A stretch of DNA of 64,000 nt. Origin: Latilactobacillus curvatus JCM 1096 = DSM 20019 (GTDB lineage: Bacteria; Bacillota; Bacilli; Lactobacillales; Lactobacillaceae). This document shows, in pieces, positions 1-9,864 of the stretch. Position 1 is the first letter of the stretch. Each line of letters opens with the position of its first letter. The stretch is taken from positions 620,001-684,000 of the forward strand of contig NZ_CP026116.1 of assembly GCF_004101845.1 (NCBI RefSeq), given 5' to 3'. The notes under the pieces are model-generated. The model was not told where the DNA came from. It worked only from the letters and a program-made list of their open reading frames with translations, and ran no database searches. Position numbers and translations under genes: made by a program.

Positions 1-4
1 ATCT

Positions 5-46
5 AAAAATTCCGTTAATCCTAAAACCTGAATTAACGGAATTTTT
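5..46. terminator. Inverted repeat, probable bidirectional terminator
   Basis: A 15-bp perfect inverted repeat (arms AAAAATTCCGTTAAT and its complement) has A/T runs on both outer sides, so it could end transcription in either direction. The gene it serves lies outside the window on the left, or it is a second stop after valS. Confidence 0.6.
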
Positions 47-77
47 GTATTGATGCTCAGTTGCTACCCGCAACCAA

Positions 78-223
78 TCACACTTCTTTCACTAACGTGC
101 TCCTCGAGCAGCCTTTTCCGGTTAACTGCAAAATGGGCATCATGGCAAAAAACGCCACAATGCCCATTTTACTGTTAATCCTCAAAGCCTAACCAGCTCG
201 AGTCGCACTTCTTTTTTAACGTG
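78..223. repeat. Two diverged copies of a ~21-nt intergenic motif
   Basis: The stretch 47-330 has no gene. It holds two similar words, at 78-98 and 203-223, both reading CACTTCTTT or CGCACTTCTTT, then a short variable part and TAACGTG. Each has a CTCGAG nearby. A small GGCGC/GCGCC hairpin lies at about 273-289. I see no coding potential. The role is unknown. Confidence 0.3.
130..170 (-). terminator. Long hairpin downstream of valS
   Basis: The arms AAAATGGGCAT and ATGCCCATTTT pair perfectly over 11 bp, and a short GGC/GCC pair lies inside the loop. It sits 160 bp after the valS stop codon and is the best candidate for ending the valS transcript, though there is no long T run. Confidence 0.45.
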
Positions 224-330
224 TTTTCATCAACAGCTTCCTGTGCTTTGCTACACTTATCAAATCGGCGCTTACAGCGCCAATTCGCTAAGTTAGGCAA
301 ATGCTCAGAAGCTAACCGTTGATGATGCAC

Positions 331-2976
331 TTATGCATTTTTTAATTCTGCTACTCGTTTTTCGACTGATTGGTATTGTTGTTCGTAGTCTGCTTGTTTG
401 TCGCGTTCTTCTTGGACCACTTTTTCTGGTGCGCGGTCTGTGAAGCCCTTGTTTGACAACTTGCCTTTAGCACGTTTGATTTCACCGTCTAAACGTTTCA
501 ATTCGCCTTCTAAACGGGCGATTTCTTCGTCTAAGTCGAGCAATTCAGCCAATGGCACATAAACTTCTGCACCACTGATAATGGCTGTCTTCGCCAATGC
601 TGGTGCTGTTAAACCTTCAGCAATTTCAAGTGACTTAGGATGTACGAAGCGTTCGATGAAGTCTTGGTTTTGTTTGAAGATCGTCATTAATGGCGCATCT
701 TGAATGTTGACCAAGACATCAATTGGCTTGCTTAGTGGTGCATTGGCTTCGGAACGGATATTCCGGACACTTCTAATTAGATCGATTAACGCATTCATTT
801 GCGTTGTTGCTTCTGGATCGTCTAATTCAGCGTGCACTTCTGGATAAGCCGCATTGACGATTGAATCGCCAGTATGTGGCATACTTTGCCAGATTTCTTC
901 CGTGACAAATGGCATCACTGGGTGTAATAGACGCAATGTTTGGTCTAAAACATAAGCCAAGTTATAACGTTTATTGGCAATGGCTGCTTGGTCGTCTCCG
1001 TAAAGGACTTCCTTCGCCATTTCAATATACCAGTCACAGAAATCGTTCCAGATAAAGTTATACAATGTCCGGCCCGCTTCACCAAATTCGAAGCTTTCAT
1101 AAAGCCGTGTAACATCTGCCACCGTTTGGTTCAATTGGCTTAAGATCCATTTGTCCGTTAAATCAAGGTTAGCGGCATCTGGCATCTTCGTTGGCGCTGG
1201 TGTGTCTTCAAGGTTCATGATGACGAAACGACTTGCGTTCCAAATCTTATTGATGAAGTTCCAGGCAGCATCCATCTTCGTGTAACTGAAACGAACATCT
1301 TGGCCTGGTGTTGAGCCACTCGTTAAGAACCAACGCAATGCATCGGCACCGTATTTTTCAATGACTTCCATTGGGTCAATCCCATTACCAAGTGATTTAC
1401 TCATCTTACGGCCTTGTTCATCGCGGATTAAACCGTGAATGAGGACGTGTTCGAATGGGCGTTGTTCTGTAAATTCGAGACTTTGGAAAATCATCCGTGA
1501 GACCCAGAAGAAGATGATATCGTAGCCAGTTACCAACGTATTGGTTGGGAAGTAGCGTTTGAAGTCAGGCGCTTCAGTGTTTGGCCAACCCATTGTTGAA
1601 AATGGCCATAAGGCACTACTGAACCATGTGTCTAGGACATCAGAATCTTGAGTCCAGTTTTCGATATCTTTTGGTGCTTCTTCGCCGACATACATTTCAC
1701 CAGTTTGTTTATGGTACCAAGCTGGGATTTGGTGCCCCCACCATAATTGACGCGAAATAACCCAATCATGAACGTTTTCCATCCATTGTGTGAAGGTATT
1801 TTCGAATCGTTCTGGCACAAAGTTCACCTTTTGATCGGTTGCTTGGTTCTTCAAAGCCATTTCAGCAAGTGGCTTCATCTTAACAAACCATTGCGTTGAA
1901 AGCCGGGCTTCAACTTGTACACCGGTCCGTTCAGAATGACCAACACTATGTGTCATTGGGTCGACTTTAATCAAATAACCTTGTTCCTTCAAGTCAGCAA
2001 CAATCGCTTTACGTGCTTCAAAACGATCCATGCCGTTATACTTGCCGGCACTTTCATTCATGCTGGCATCTTCGTTCATGACATTGATCCGTGGTAAGTC
2101 ATGCCGATTACCGACTTCAAAATCGTTAGGGTCGTGTGCTGGTGTAATCTTCAAAGCACCAGTACCGAAATCCTTATCGACATAGTGATCAGCGATAATC
2201 GGAATTTCACGATTCATTAATGGTAATGTGACCGTCTTGCCAACAAGGTCCGCATACCGTTCATCATCTGGATGTACAGCGATAGCAGTATCACCAGGTA
2301 ATGTTTCAGGACGTGTTGTGGCAATTTCGATGCTCCCAGAACCATCGGTCAATGGATAGTTAACATGATAGAAGGCCCCTTCATCATCTTGATGCAACAC
2401 TTCGATATCTGATAAAGCCGTCCGTGCTTTTGGATCCCAATTGATGATGTATTCGCCACGATAGATTAAGCCCTTGTTGTATAAGGTAACAAAGACTTTA
2501 CGAACAGCGTCTGATAAGCCATCGTCTAATGTGAACCGTTCACGTGAATAATCAAGTGATAAGCCCATCTTAGCCCATTGTGCGTGGATGGTTGCGGCAT
2601 ATTCATCTTTCCAGTCCCAGACTTGTTCGATGAATTTTTCACGACCTAAGTCATAACGTGAAATCCCTTGTTCAGCTAATTTTGCTTCCACTTTAGCTTG
2701 AGTTGCAATCCCGGCATGATCCATCCCTGGCAACCAGAGTACATCATACCCTTGCATCCGTTTTTGCCGGATTAACATATCTTGTAAGGTCGTATCCCAG
2801 GCATGGCCTAAATGGAGTTTACCCGTAACATTTGGCGGTGGAATAACGATTGAATAAGGTTTGGCATCTGGATTGGCATTTGGCTTGAATAAATCAGCGT
2901 CTAACCAATCTTGATAACGACCGGCTTCAACTTGATTTGGATCATATTTGGTTGACATTTCTTTGTGATCAGTCAT
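331..2976 (-). CDS. valS: Valyl-tRNA synthetase
   Basis: Class I aminoacyl-tRNA synthetase that charges tRNA-Val in the cytoplasm. The HIGH signature is HLGHA at residues 55-59 and the KMSKS loop is at 524-528. The middle carries the editing (CP1) domain with the TTRPET-type motif, and the C-terminus is a charged coiled coil, as in bacterial ValRS. The product is 881 residues, the normal length. An upstream in-frame GTG at 2985 overlaps the Shine-Dalgarno AAGGAG, so I take the ATG at 2976, which lies 8 nt from it. The gene stands alone behind a T-box leader; folC, its usual neighbour, would lie outside the window. Confidence 0.96.
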   Translation of the reverse strand: MTDHKEMSTKYDPNQVEAGRYQDWLDADLFKPNANPDAKPYSIVIPPPNVTGKLHLGHAWDTTLQDMLIRQKRMQGYDVLWLPGMDHAGIATQAKVEAKLAEQGISRYDLGREKFIEQVWDWKDEYAATIHAQWAKMGLSLDYSRERFTLDDGLSDAVRKVFVTLYNKGLIYRGEYIINWDPKARTALSDIEVLHQDDEGAFYHVNYPLTDGSGSIEIATTRPETLPGDTAIAVHPDDERYADLVGKTVTLPLMNREIPIIADHYVDKDFGTGALKITPAHDPNDFEVGNRHDLPRINVMNEDASMNESAGKYNGMDRFEARKAIVADLKEQGYLIKVDPMTHSVGHSERTGVQVEARLSTQWFVKMKPLAEMALKNQATDQKVNFVPERFENTFTQWMENVHDWVISRQLWWGHQIPAWYHKQTGEMYVGEEAPKDIENWTQDSDVLDTWFSSALWPFSTMGWPNTEAPDFKRYFPTNTLVTGYDIIFFWVSRMIFQSLEFTEQRPFEHVLIHGLIRDEQGRKMSKSLGNGIDPMEVIEKYGADALRWFLTSGSTPGQDVRFSYTKMDAAWNFINKIWNASRFVIMNLEDTPAPTKMPDAANLDLTDKWILSQLNQTVADVTRLYESFEFGEAGRTLYNFIWNDFCDWYIEMAKEVLYGDDQAAIANKRYNLAYVLDQTLRLLHPVMPFVTEEIWQSMPHTGDSIVNAAYPEVHAELDDPEATTQMNALIDLIRSVRNIRSEANAPLSKPIDVLVNIQDAPLMTIFKQNQDFIERFVHPKSLEIAEGLTAPALAKTAIISGAEVYVPLAELLDLDEEIARLEGELKRLDGEIKRAKGKLSNKGFTDRAPEKVVQEERDKQADYEQQYQSVEKRVAELKNA

Positions 2977-3017
2977 CTTGTTCACTCCTTTAAAATATTG
3001 CGTTTAATGGCAAACAA

Positions 3018-3281
3018 AAAAGCATTCCTCACAATAGGACGAATGCTTTTTCGCGGTACCACCTAAATTAGGACTAGACTAGTCCCCAACTCATGATTTG
3101 TTAACGAACGAAATTGTCCGGTTAGCCCTACTTAATTTCAGGTTAACAGCTCACAAGCTACCGATTAATTGGTCATTGGAAGACGTCTCAGCCATGCATC
3201 TTCTCTCTAAACTAGCCCAATCTTAATCGCTCTTGTTCAACGCGTTGTTAATAGTTTAGCTGAGTGAACGCCAAAGGTCAA
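3018..3281 (-). promoter_or_regulatory. T-box leader and promoter of valS
   Basis: The transcript carries the T-box word AGGTGGTACCGCG (complement of 3053-3065). The next element is an intrinsic terminator with 10-bp arms (3018-3027 and 3041-3050) and a U run. A promoter TTGACC-17 bp-TAAACT (3276-3281 and 3253-3258) would start the RNA near 3246, giving a leader of about 230 nt. The AGAGAG element of Stem I is present. In this family uncharged tRNA binds the leader and prevents termination. The neighbour implies tRNA-Val. The specifier could not be placed with certainty; a GUC triplet at 3182-3184 is one candidate. Confidence 0.92.
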
Positions 3282-3329
3282 GCGTCACCGGCGTTCATTC
3301 TGAAAATAAATCCCGAATCTTCTCCCCAA

Positions 3330-3370
3330 AAAAATCCTGAGAACAACATACTGTTATTCTCAGGATTTTT
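3330..3370 (-). terminator. Terminator of the desulfurase-thiI operon
   Basis: Fourteen-bp arms (AAAAATCCTGAGAA and complement) flank a short loop, with a T run on the minus-strand side just after the thiI stop codon. Confidence 0.85.
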
Positions 3371-3375
3371 ATAGT

Positions 3376-4593
3376 TTACAATAGTTCAGCAATGATTTCT
3401 TCGTCTTGATTTAAGAATTGATCGCCAGCTTTGATTTCTGTCACTTTAATTCCAGCAAGTGAGCGTTCAATCAAGGCATCCACATCGATGCGTTGTTCGT
3501 AGAACCGGGTCTTATCTAAGTTAGGCCGGGTCTTCGGTGCTGGTGGTGCAAAAATGGTACAGCAATCTTCGAATGGCATGATTGATAATTCGTACGTATC
3601 AATATCCTTCGCAATTTCAATGATTTCATTCTTATCCATTGTCGCAACTGGCCGCACGATTGGCGTTGTTGTGACATCATTGATAGCCATCATACTTTCA
3701 AGTGTTTGTGAGGCCACTTGACCGACAGATTCCCCATTAAAAATGGCTAAACCTTGGCGCTTAGCACGGATTTGATCCGTTAAACGCAACATCATCCGCC
3801 GTTGAATGGTCATTAAGTAACCTTCTGGCACAGAATGCTTCACTTCTTCTTGAATTTCCGTGAATGGGACTTCGATAAACTTAATCCCACCAACGTATGG
3901 CACCAATTTCGCCGTTAATTCTTTGGCCTTATTCAAGGCATTGTCGCTTGTGTATGGTGGGCTAAAGAAATGCACCATTTCAATGTCGACACCCCGTTTG
4001 AGCGTTAAGTAACCTGCTACTGGTGAATCAATCCCACCAGATAACATCAACATTCCTTTACCGGCAGAACCGACTGGTAAGCCACCAGCCCCTTGAATCA
4101 CTTGGTTGGTTAAGTAAATCGCATCTTGGCGAATTTCAACCCGCAAAGTAATGTCAGGTTTTTTCATTTGCACTTCTAATTCAGGTAATTCATCTGATAA
4201 GTAACCACCTAATTCGCGGTTCATATCATTCGTATCCAAGAAGAAATTGTGATCAGAACGACGTGTGTTAACTTTGAAAGACATCCCAGGTTTGCCGATT
4301 TCTTTCATCATGGCAAGCGCCATTTCTTTAACAGAATCTAAATCACGATCAACTTGGATACTTGGTGAGAAGTTTTGGATGCCGAAGACGTGACGGAGAC
4401 GTTCGATAACGCCTTCTGCATCGTCGCCGTTTAAAACGATATGCATCCGGTCACGTTTAGGGTGAATCCGGAGTTGTTTATACTCGTGAAGCGCCTTTGT
4501 GACGTTCCCGTTTAACCGACCGATAAAATCGTTCCGGTTTTTACCCTTTGTCGAAAGTTCGCCGTAGCGAACCATAATTTCAGTGTATTGCAT
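3376..4593 (-). CDS. thiI: tRNA 4-thiouridine synthase ThiI
   Basis: Adenylates U8 of tRNA and transfers sulfur to form 4-thiouridine. The N-terminal THUMP region covers roughly residues 60-165. The PP-loop SGGIDS at 185-190 binds ATP, and the FEDCC motif near residue 343 carries the conserved cysteines. At 405 residues it lacks the C-terminal rhodanese domain of the enterobacterial protein, as is normal for Firmicutes. It starts 24 bp after the upstream cysteine desulfurase stop, with AGGAG before the ATG. Pairing with a dedicated desulfurase matches the NifZ-ThiI arrangement known in Bacillus. Confidence 0.95.
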   Translation of the reverse strand: MQYTEIMVRYGELSTKGKNRNDFIGRLNGNVTKALHEYKQLRIHPKRDRMHIVLNGDDAEGVIERLRHVFGIQNFSPSIQVDRDLDSVKEMALAMMKEIGKPGMSFKVNTRRSDHNFFLDTNDMNRELGGYLSDELPELEVQMKKPDITLRVEIRQDAIYLTNQVIQGAGGLPVGSAGKGMLMLSGGIDSPVAGYLTLKRGVDIEMVHFFSPPYTSDNALNKAKELTAKLVPYVGGIKFIEVPFTEIQEEVKHSVPEGYLMTIQRRMMLRLTDQIRAKRQGLAIFNGESVGQVASQTLESMMAINDVTTTPIVRPVATMDKNEIIEIAKDIDTYELSIMPFEDCCTIFAPPAPKTRPNLDKTRFYEQRIDVDALIERSLAGIKVTEIKAGDQFLNQDEEIIAELL

Positions 4594-4617
4594 GCCTATC
4601 TCCTTTTAGATGGTAGT

Positions 4618-5766
4618 TTACGAATTAATTTTTTTGAAGCGTTCGTTAATTTGATCGAACGCTTTGATGAATGCATCCGCTTCTTCTAGCGTATTGTATT
4701 CATCGAGGGATACCCGAATGGCGCTTGGCGCAATTTTTTCATTGACGTGCATTGCCTTTAAGGTACTAGATTCAGTCCCTTTCTTCGAAGAGCAAGCACT
4801 TGTCGTTGAAATATAGATTTCGTGTTCTTCAAACGCATGAACCGTTGTTTCACCGCGAACACCTTTAATTGCGAAGCACAAAATATGCGGCGCAAAATCA
4901 GGCGTCAGTTGTGAAAACATAACCGTTTTATCCGATTGACTGATATGGTTAAAGAGTCGTTCTCGAATAGCTGCTTGGCGGTGTACTTTTTCAGTCTCAT
5001 CGGTCAATAACAAACGTAAGGCTTTGGCCATTGCCGCGATGGCTGGCACATTTTCGGTTCCAGAACGTAAATCATGCTCTTGGCCCCCACCGGTTAAAAG
5101 CGGCGCTAAATGACGCCCGCGTTTCTTATACAAAATCCCAGTCCCCCGTGGGCCGTGGAACTTATGCCCTGATAAGGTCACAAAATCAACGCGTTCGTTG
5201 AAAATCGCCTCTTGAATGCCTTTGCCAATCCCTTGAACGGCATCAACGTGGAAATGAATATTAGGATAATCCTTCAAAATATCAGCAATGGCTTCAAGTG
5301 GCTGACACGTTCCGATTTCGTTATTAATGGCCATGATCGAAACTAAAATGGTATCAGGCCGCAATGCTGCTTTTAAGTCAGCCGGATCAATTCGACCAAA
5401 CTGATCAACGGGTAGATAAGTCACATCAAAGCCTAATTTTTCCAGTTGCTGCATGGATTTAATGATGGCTGGATGTTCAACCGATGTCGTAATTAAATGT
5501 TTCCCAAACGCCCGTTTTTCAATTGCCGTGCCTTTTAAGACCCAGTTATCGCCTTCTGTTCCACCGCTGGTAAAGAAGATTTCATCGTGGTCTACGCCTA
5601 ATAAATCAGCGATTTGTTGGCGTGATTGTTCTAAAATATGAAAGGCTTTTTCCCCAATCACATGTAAACTAGAGGGGTTGCCGAAGAACTGTTCACTAAC
5701 CGCTTGATAGGTCTGAAGTGCGCCTGGCGCGATTTTAGTGGTGGCACTATTGTCAAAATAAATCAT
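4618..5766 (-). CDS. Cysteine desulfurase (IscS/NifS type), sulfur donor for ThiI
   Basis: PLP enzyme that takes sulfur from cysteine as a protein persulfide. The PLP lysine is K202 in SGHKFHGPRG, and the active cysteine is C325 in STTSACSSKKG. At 382 residues it is a class I type desulfurase, distinct from the SufS encoded at 31.1-32.4 kb. It sits directly upstream of thiI in the same operon, so its most likely job is delivering sulfur for tRNA thiolation. This family member is often called NifZ or IscS; I leave the symbol open. The ATG is preceded by AAGGA. Confidence 0.92.
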   Translation of the reverse strand: MIYFDNSATTKIAPGALQTYQAVSEQFFGNPSSLHVIGEKAFHILEQSRQQIADLLGVDHDEIFFTSGGTEGDNWVLKGTAIEKRAFGKHLITTSVEHPAIIKSMQQLEKLGFDVTYLPVDQFGRIDPADLKAALRPDTILVSIMAINNEIGTCQPLEAIADILKDYPNIHFHVDAVQGIGKGIQEAIFNERVDFVTLSGHKFHGPRGTGILYKKRGRHLAPLLTGGGQEHDLRSGTENVPAIAAMAKALRLLLTDETEKVHRQAAIRERLFNHISQSDKTVMFSQLTPDFAPHILCFAIKGVRGETTVHAFEEHEIYISTTSACSSKKGTESSTLKAMHVNEKIAPSAIRVSLDEYNTLEEADAFIKAFDQINERFKKINS

Positions 5767-5860
5767 ATCGATCCTTCTTACTAAAAATTAGTGTTTTAAC
5801 GTTGTACATTATAGCAAATTGGTTATTAAAGACAACCAATTAATCTTTAACAAAACAAAT

Positions 5861-5886
5861 CCGAGACAAAATGCGTCTTGTCTCGG
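5861..5886 (-). terminator. Terminator after ezrA
   Basis: Nine-bp arms CCGAGACAA and TTGTCTCGG, with a T-rich tail on the minus strand, lie 20 bp beyond the ezrA stop. Confidence 0.8.
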
Positions 5887-5906
5887 ACTGGTGAGCATCT
5901 AAGTGA

Positions 5907-7619
5907 CTAATTAGTTGCGTCTGACTTTTGGTCGTAATAGGCCTTTTCAACTTGTGTGTAAGCACCTGGATCAACCTTTTCAAGGGCCGTTGCCAATAAG
6001 TCGACAGCTTTAGCATAGTCGTATTCTTCATTAAAAATGGTTTGGACCGTCACACAGGCTTCCTGGATGGCGGGAAAATCTGCACGATATCGGTTGGCAT
6101 ATTGTAACAATTGCTCCGTAATCAATGCACTGTCAATTAAGGTATCCGTCTTGGCCTTCAATTCATCTAAATCCTCTTGAACGAGAATTAATTGCTTCGC
6201 GATATCGTCTAAATTAATCTTAATTTGATTCAAATCATGATCAAGTTTTTGAATCTCATCAGAAACAACGAAGAAGAAATCCAAATATTTCTGTTGTAAA
6301 CCAGGTAAATTAACCTTTTCAACAGCGCGCTTCAAGTTACGTAGTTCAAGTTCAAACTGGCGTAAGTTTTCATTAGCGACGACTTCGCCTTGATGCAAAC
6401 TAGCAACCTGATCATGAATTGCTTGTTGTTTTTCTTCGATGACAGTTAGCCGTTCGTCAATCCCGGTCAAATCTTCAGCAATCGCCGTGTAAACCGCTTC
6501 GTGGTTGGCAATCTTCGCTTGGTGCCCTTCAACTAACGCCTGTTCTTCACCAATTTGCTTTTGTAATTGTTTGGCGCTTGCCAACTCACCATGTGTGAGT
6601 GCATAACTCTGATTGAGATGATCGAGTTCCAATAATAGCTCATGGTTCTGACGTTCAGCATGTTGCACGAATGTCGCGGTGGTTGGCAATTGCGTCGCGA
6701 CTGCCTTCTTGGCAGTCATCTCAGCTTCTAATTGATCATATAATTGATCAATGCCACGTGCAATTTCATCGTTATTGGCTTCAACCGACTCAATGGCCAA
6801 ATCACTTAACAAGGTAGTGCTCTTATCAAGTTGATCCATTAGTTGTTGTTGTTTGACTTCAATCTGCCGATCATCAAATTGATAATGTTCTTTTAACATT
6901 TGATGGTAGGTATCATTAATTTCAACCAGTTGTTCGGGAAACTCGTTAGCTAATTCGTTATAGCGCTTTGGAATCCGTTCCATCTGGTCTTCTAATTGCG
7001 TTGTTTCAGTAATTAATTTCTGCAAAATGGCCTTAGCCCCTAGATGGTCGCCGGCTGTTGTTAGTTCGTTGGCTTCGTCAAAATCCACCTCTAAGCGACC
7101 TAACGTTGCTTCAAGCACATCTAATGCAGGTCCAAACGAAAAACTCTTAGTCAACAAACGTTTACGTAGTTGTTGATATTGTTCTCGTAGACGCTGAATT
7201 TTTTGACGTGTATCGGCTTCATTGGCAAGTAGATTTTCTAAAGCATCTTGAACATCCAGTAAATCTTGATCCGTTTCAGTCAAGTACGCCCGCAATTGTT
7301 TGAGAATCCGTGCAACCTGAATGAATTGGTATTTGGCATTGGCCGTTTCCGCATCAAAAAGATAGCCTTCAATCGTGCTGAAGTTATGGTTGGTAATCTG
7401 CTCATATTGTTTTTCCCAACGATCAAAGTTTTGCAAACTTTCGCCCGTCAAATGTAACGACCGTAACTTCGTTAAGCGTTCCGGAATCGGCAACGCCATT
7501 AAGTCGCCTTTATGTGCTTCTAGTTGTTTAATTTGTTTGATAAAATAACGTTGATAAAAAACAACACTTAGGTAGCCAATCAGTGCGACGACTACGATTC
7601 CAATGAGAATGTAAAACAT
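5907..7619 (-). CDS. ezrA: Septation ring formation regulator EzrA
   Basis: Membrane-anchored negative regulator of FtsZ ring assembly. One N-terminal transmembrane segment (about residues 2-23) is followed by about 545 residues of almost continuous helical coiled coil, the spectrin-like layout of EzrA. The 570-residue length is typical. A likely promoter on the minus strand has an extended -10, TGCTATAAT, at 7697-7705. The gene is monocistronic here, next to the desulfurase-thiI pair and divergent from rpsD, the same neighbourhood as in Bacillus. Confidence 0.93.
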   Translation of the reverse strand: MFYILIGIVVVALIGYLSVVFYQRYFIKQIKQLEAHKGDLMALPIPERLTKLRSLHLTGESLQNFDRWEKQYEQITNHNFSTIEGYLFDAETANAKYQFIQVARILKQLRAYLTETDQDLLDVQDALENLLANEADTRQKIQRLREQYQQLRKRLLTKSFSFGPALDVLEATLGRLEVDFDEANELTTAGDHLGAKAILQKLITETTQLEDQMERIPKRYNELANEFPEQLVEINDTYHQMLKEHYQFDDRQIEVKQQQLMDQLDKSTTLLSDLAIESVEANNDEIARGIDQLYDQLEAEMTAKKAVATQLPTTATFVQHAERQNHELLLELDHLNQSYALTHGELASAKQLQKQIGEEQALVEGHQAKIANHEAVYTAIAEDLTGIDERLTVIEEKQQAIHDQVASLHQGEVVANENLRQFELELRNLKRAVEKVNLPGLQQKYLDFFFVVSDEIQKLDHDLNQIKINLDDIAKQLILVQEDLDELKAKTDTLIDSALITEQLLQYANRYRADFPAIQEACVTVQTIFNEEYDYAKAVDLLATALEKVDPGAYTQVEKAYYDQKSDATN

Positions 7620-7776
7620 TCAAAGACACACCCTTTTACAATTTAAATCAGATTTGTTAGTCCGTTCATCCACTTCAATTCATTAAACTATGTTTGATTA
7701 TAGCATGAATAAGATAACGGTTCAGCAATAATTAGCGATAAACTTTAGAAAAGCTACAATTTTAATCTGAATTTGC

Positions 7777-7990
7777 TTGACGTTGCCGCACACCGTACGC
7801 TATACTAGCCATTGTGTAAAATAATGCAGCAGTAAACGGTAAAGCCGTCAACAGTTCATTTGCCCAGAGTTTTGGTTCAATTGTGTAACCTTGCGGCTGC
7901 AAAGGTGAAGATTGTTAATAAGTGAACTGAACGATTACTAAGTTTACATCGGATTATTTTACTCCAAAACATTTATTGGAGGATTTTTTT
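7777..7990 (+). promoter_or_regulatory. rpsD promoter and structured leader, predicted S4 autoregulatory RNA
   Basis: The promoter is TTGACG-18 bp-TATACT (7777-7782 and 7801-7806), which leaves a leader of about 178 nt. I see a 10-bp perfect closing stem (7816-7825 with 7953-7962) just before the Shine-Dalgarno and a 10-bp stem (7852-7861 with 7920-7929, one G-U). An ACGG/CCGT hairpin lies at 7836-7848. TGCAGC (7825-7830) can pair with GCTGCA (7896-7901), which crosses the second stem and makes a pseudoknot. Ribosomal protein S4 is known to repress its own mRNA in Firmicutes through such a leader. The fold here is drawn by eye. The gap 7620-7990 holds nothing else apart from the ezrA promoter. 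Confidence 0.65.
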
Positions 7991-8596
7991 ATGTCACGTT
8001 ATACAGGTCCAAAGTGGAAACTTTCACGTCGTTTAGGAATTTCACTATCAGGCACAGGTAAAGAACTTGCTCGTCGCCCTTACGCTCCAGGCCAACACGG
8101 TAACGACCGTCGCGGTAAGATTTCAGAATATGGTATGCAATTGAGCGAAAAACAAAAACTTCGTTTAATGTATGGTTTAACAGAACGCCAATTCCGGAAC
8201 TTATTTGCTCGCGCTGGTAAAATCCGCGAAGGCAAGCATGGTGTTAACTTGATGATCTTGCTAGAACAACGTTTAGACAACATTGTTTATCGTTTAGGTT
8301 TAGCAAGCACTCGTGCACAAGCTCGTCAATTAGTAAACCATGGTCACGTAACTGTCGATGGCAAACGTGTTGATATTCCTTCATACGAAGTAAAACCTGG
8401 TCAAGAAATTTCAATCCGTGAAAAATCTAAGAACCTTGTAATCGTTAAGGCTGCAATCGAAGGCACAGTTGGTCGCCCTTCATTCGTTAGCTTTGATGCT
8501 GACACAATGAAAGGTTCACTTGTTCGTTTACCAGAACGTTCAGAATTAGAACCAGAAATCGACGAAGCCTTAATCGTTGAATTCTACAACAGATAA
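7991..8596 (+). CDS. rpsD: 30S ribosomal protein S4
   Basis: Primary 16S rRNA-binding protein that nucleates assembly of the 30S body. The sequence opens [16 protein letters not shown], and the C-terminal half contains the S4 RNA-binding domain (about residues 92-155). The product is 201 residues. A longer reading from 7976 would start inside the Shine-Dalgarno region; the ATG at 7991 follows TTGGAGG. It is monocistronic with its own leader. The last codons and stop form the hairpin AACAGATAA/TTATCTGTT (8588-8609), just before the terminator. Confidence 0.98.
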   Translation: MSRYTGPKWKLSRRLGISLSGTGKELARRPYAPGQHGNDRRGKISEYGMQLSEKQKLRLMYGLTERQFRNLFARAGKIREGKHGVNLMILLEQRLDNIVYRLGLASTRAQARQLVNHGHVTVDGKRVDIPSYEVKPGQEISIREKSKNLVIVKAAIEGTVGRPSFVSFDADTMKGSLVRLPERSELEPEIDEALIVEFYNR

Positions 8597-8614
8597 GCAG
8601 TTATCTGTTCAATT

Positions 8615-8647
8615 AAAAGAGTCAGACTTAGGTCTGGCTCTTTTTTT
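8615..8647 (+). terminator. rpsD terminator
   Basis: Arms AAAAGAGTCAGAC and GTCTGGCTCTTTT surround a TTAG loop and are followed by a run of seven T. Confidence 0.9.
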
Positions 8648-8658
8648 GCGCATTTAAA

Positions 8659-8685
8659 GACGCGTGCCTACTTAGCACACGCGTC
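8659..8685 (-). terminator. Terminator after the DUF1054 gene
   Basis: Eight-bp GC-rich arms GACGCGTG and CACGCGTC, followed on the minus strand by TTTAAATG. It lies 10 bp after the stop of the minus-strand gene at 8695. Confidence 0.7.
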
Positions 8686-8694
8686 TGATTTAAT

Positions 8695-9300
8695 CTATTT
8701 AGTCTGTACCAACTCATATAAAGGCACCATCTTCATCAAGGTCGTTTGAATATCGGCCATGAGAGCTTCGGGTTGGTCGAATAATGGGTTGTCTTTCAGA
8801 TAAACTTTTCCGAGGAGCCACTCCCCTTTTTTGGTCTTAGCAAACTTATCTTGAATCAGTTTCAAGTTCTCCGATGACATTGGGAATTTTTGCTTGGTCA
8901 TGTGATCGTAGCTTAAATCATAGTCGGCAAAGTCCCTTAAGAGGCTTTCTGTTTGGCTTGCCAATAACGGTGCGTAATCCGTCTTATCTGGCATCTCAGC
9001 CATTAAAGCAAACCAAACGAAGATCCGATCATCCCAAAAACCGACTTCAAAGTGCGGTATCATCTTATACCCGCGTGAGCTCTCACTAAGTGCCATCCAA
9101 GTATTCATTGGTGGATTTTTGAAGCGGCGTAAATGCTTGGCAATATGCAACGAGAATTCGCGTTTTGTTTCTACTACGAGTTCTGCTTGCAATTGCGTAC
9201 CAAATACTTCAAACTTTGGATCAAGTTGCGTATAAATCTTGTCTAACCGGCCCTTTAAGGTTTGGTCATCAAAAATATCAAAATCAGCACGTGTAAACAT
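8695..9300 (-). CDS. DUF1054 family protein (UPF0637, YktB-like)
   Basis: A 201-residue soluble protein of the DUF1054/UPF0637 family, recognised from its overall sequence, including the N-terminal FTRADFDIF segment and the central HFEVGFWDDRIFVWFA segment. No enzymatic function is established for the family, and I see no catalytic motif or membrane segment. The ATG follows TTGGAGG. It is divergent from the DUF1694 gene; their start codons are about 70 bp apart. Confidence 0.85.
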   Translation of the reverse strand: MFTRADFDIFDDQTLKGRLDKIYTQLDPKFEVFGTQLQAELVVETKREFSLHIAKHLRRFKNPPMNTWMALSESSRGYKMIPHFEVGFWDDRIFVWFALMAEMPDKTDYAPLLASQTESLLRDFADYDLSYDHMTKQKFPMSSENLKLIQDKFAKTKKGEWLLGKVYLKDNPLFDQPEALMADIQTTLMKMVPLYELVQTK

Positions 9301-9370
9301 CTTTTTCCTCCAACATGGTATACTTAGGTTTAATTCTAATATAGCACAATTCAGAAATGAGGCGACTATT

Positions 9371-9814
9371 TTGTCAGATAATGATCAATTACAACAACAC
9401 TTGGATAGTGCCATGCACGGCGCACCACAAACCAATCCCGATGAACGCCGCCGCTACCTCGGCTCATTACGTGAACGCGTCTTCTTAGGCATTACTAACC
9501 AGGAACTCGCCACTGCGCAAGCTAAATTCGAAGCGCATCTTACGGATTATAAGCCCTATTCCGTCTTATTAAACGGCAAGAACCCCGCTGCTACCGATTA
9601 TTTAGTGGCCCTTTCAGCACACGGGATTCCGTTCACGCTCGTTAACAACGAAACAGTCAAAACCGAACCAACGGCCTTCGGTTTGTTAGTGGTTGCCAAA
9701 GACGCGATTAACCATGAGGCAATTACGCTCGATACACTATACCCTGATCCAAAAACCACAACGCAAGATGCACCCACCAAAAAAGGTGGTTTCTTAAAAC
9801 ATCTTTTCGATTAA
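9371..9814 (+). CDS. DUF1694 family protein (YueI-like)
   Basis: A 147-residue cytoplasmic protein resembling the YueI/DUF1694 family. It has an N-terminal QxHLDSAMHGAPQTNPDERRRYLG segment typical of the family and a lysine-rich C-terminus. I chose the TTG at 9371, which follows GAGG and gives the family length. A reading from 9239 would overlap the divergent gene. Function unknown. Confidence 0.82.
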   Translation: MSDNDQLQQHLDSAMHGAPQTNPDERRRYLGSLRERVFLGITNQELATAQAKFEAHLTDYKPYSVLLNGKNPAATDYLVALSAHGIPFTLVNNETVKTEPTAFGLLVVAKDAINHEAITLDTLYPDPKTTTQDAPTKKGGFLKHLFD

Positions 9815-9818
9815 CACT

Positions 9819-9857
9819 AAAAAGGCCCGCACAGTTTAACTTGTGCGGGCCTTTTTG
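9819..9857. terminator. Bidirectional terminator between the DUF1694 gene and gshF
   Basis: Fifteen-bp arms AAAAAGGCCCGCACA and complement have A and T runs on both sides and sit between two converging genes. Confidence 0.92.
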
Positions 9858-9864
9858 CATTACT

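Noticed and set aside
9239-9370. N-terminal extension of the DUF1694 protein
   Set aside because: It overlaps the start of the divergent DUF1054 gene and lacks a ribosome-binding site; the TTG at 9371 has one.
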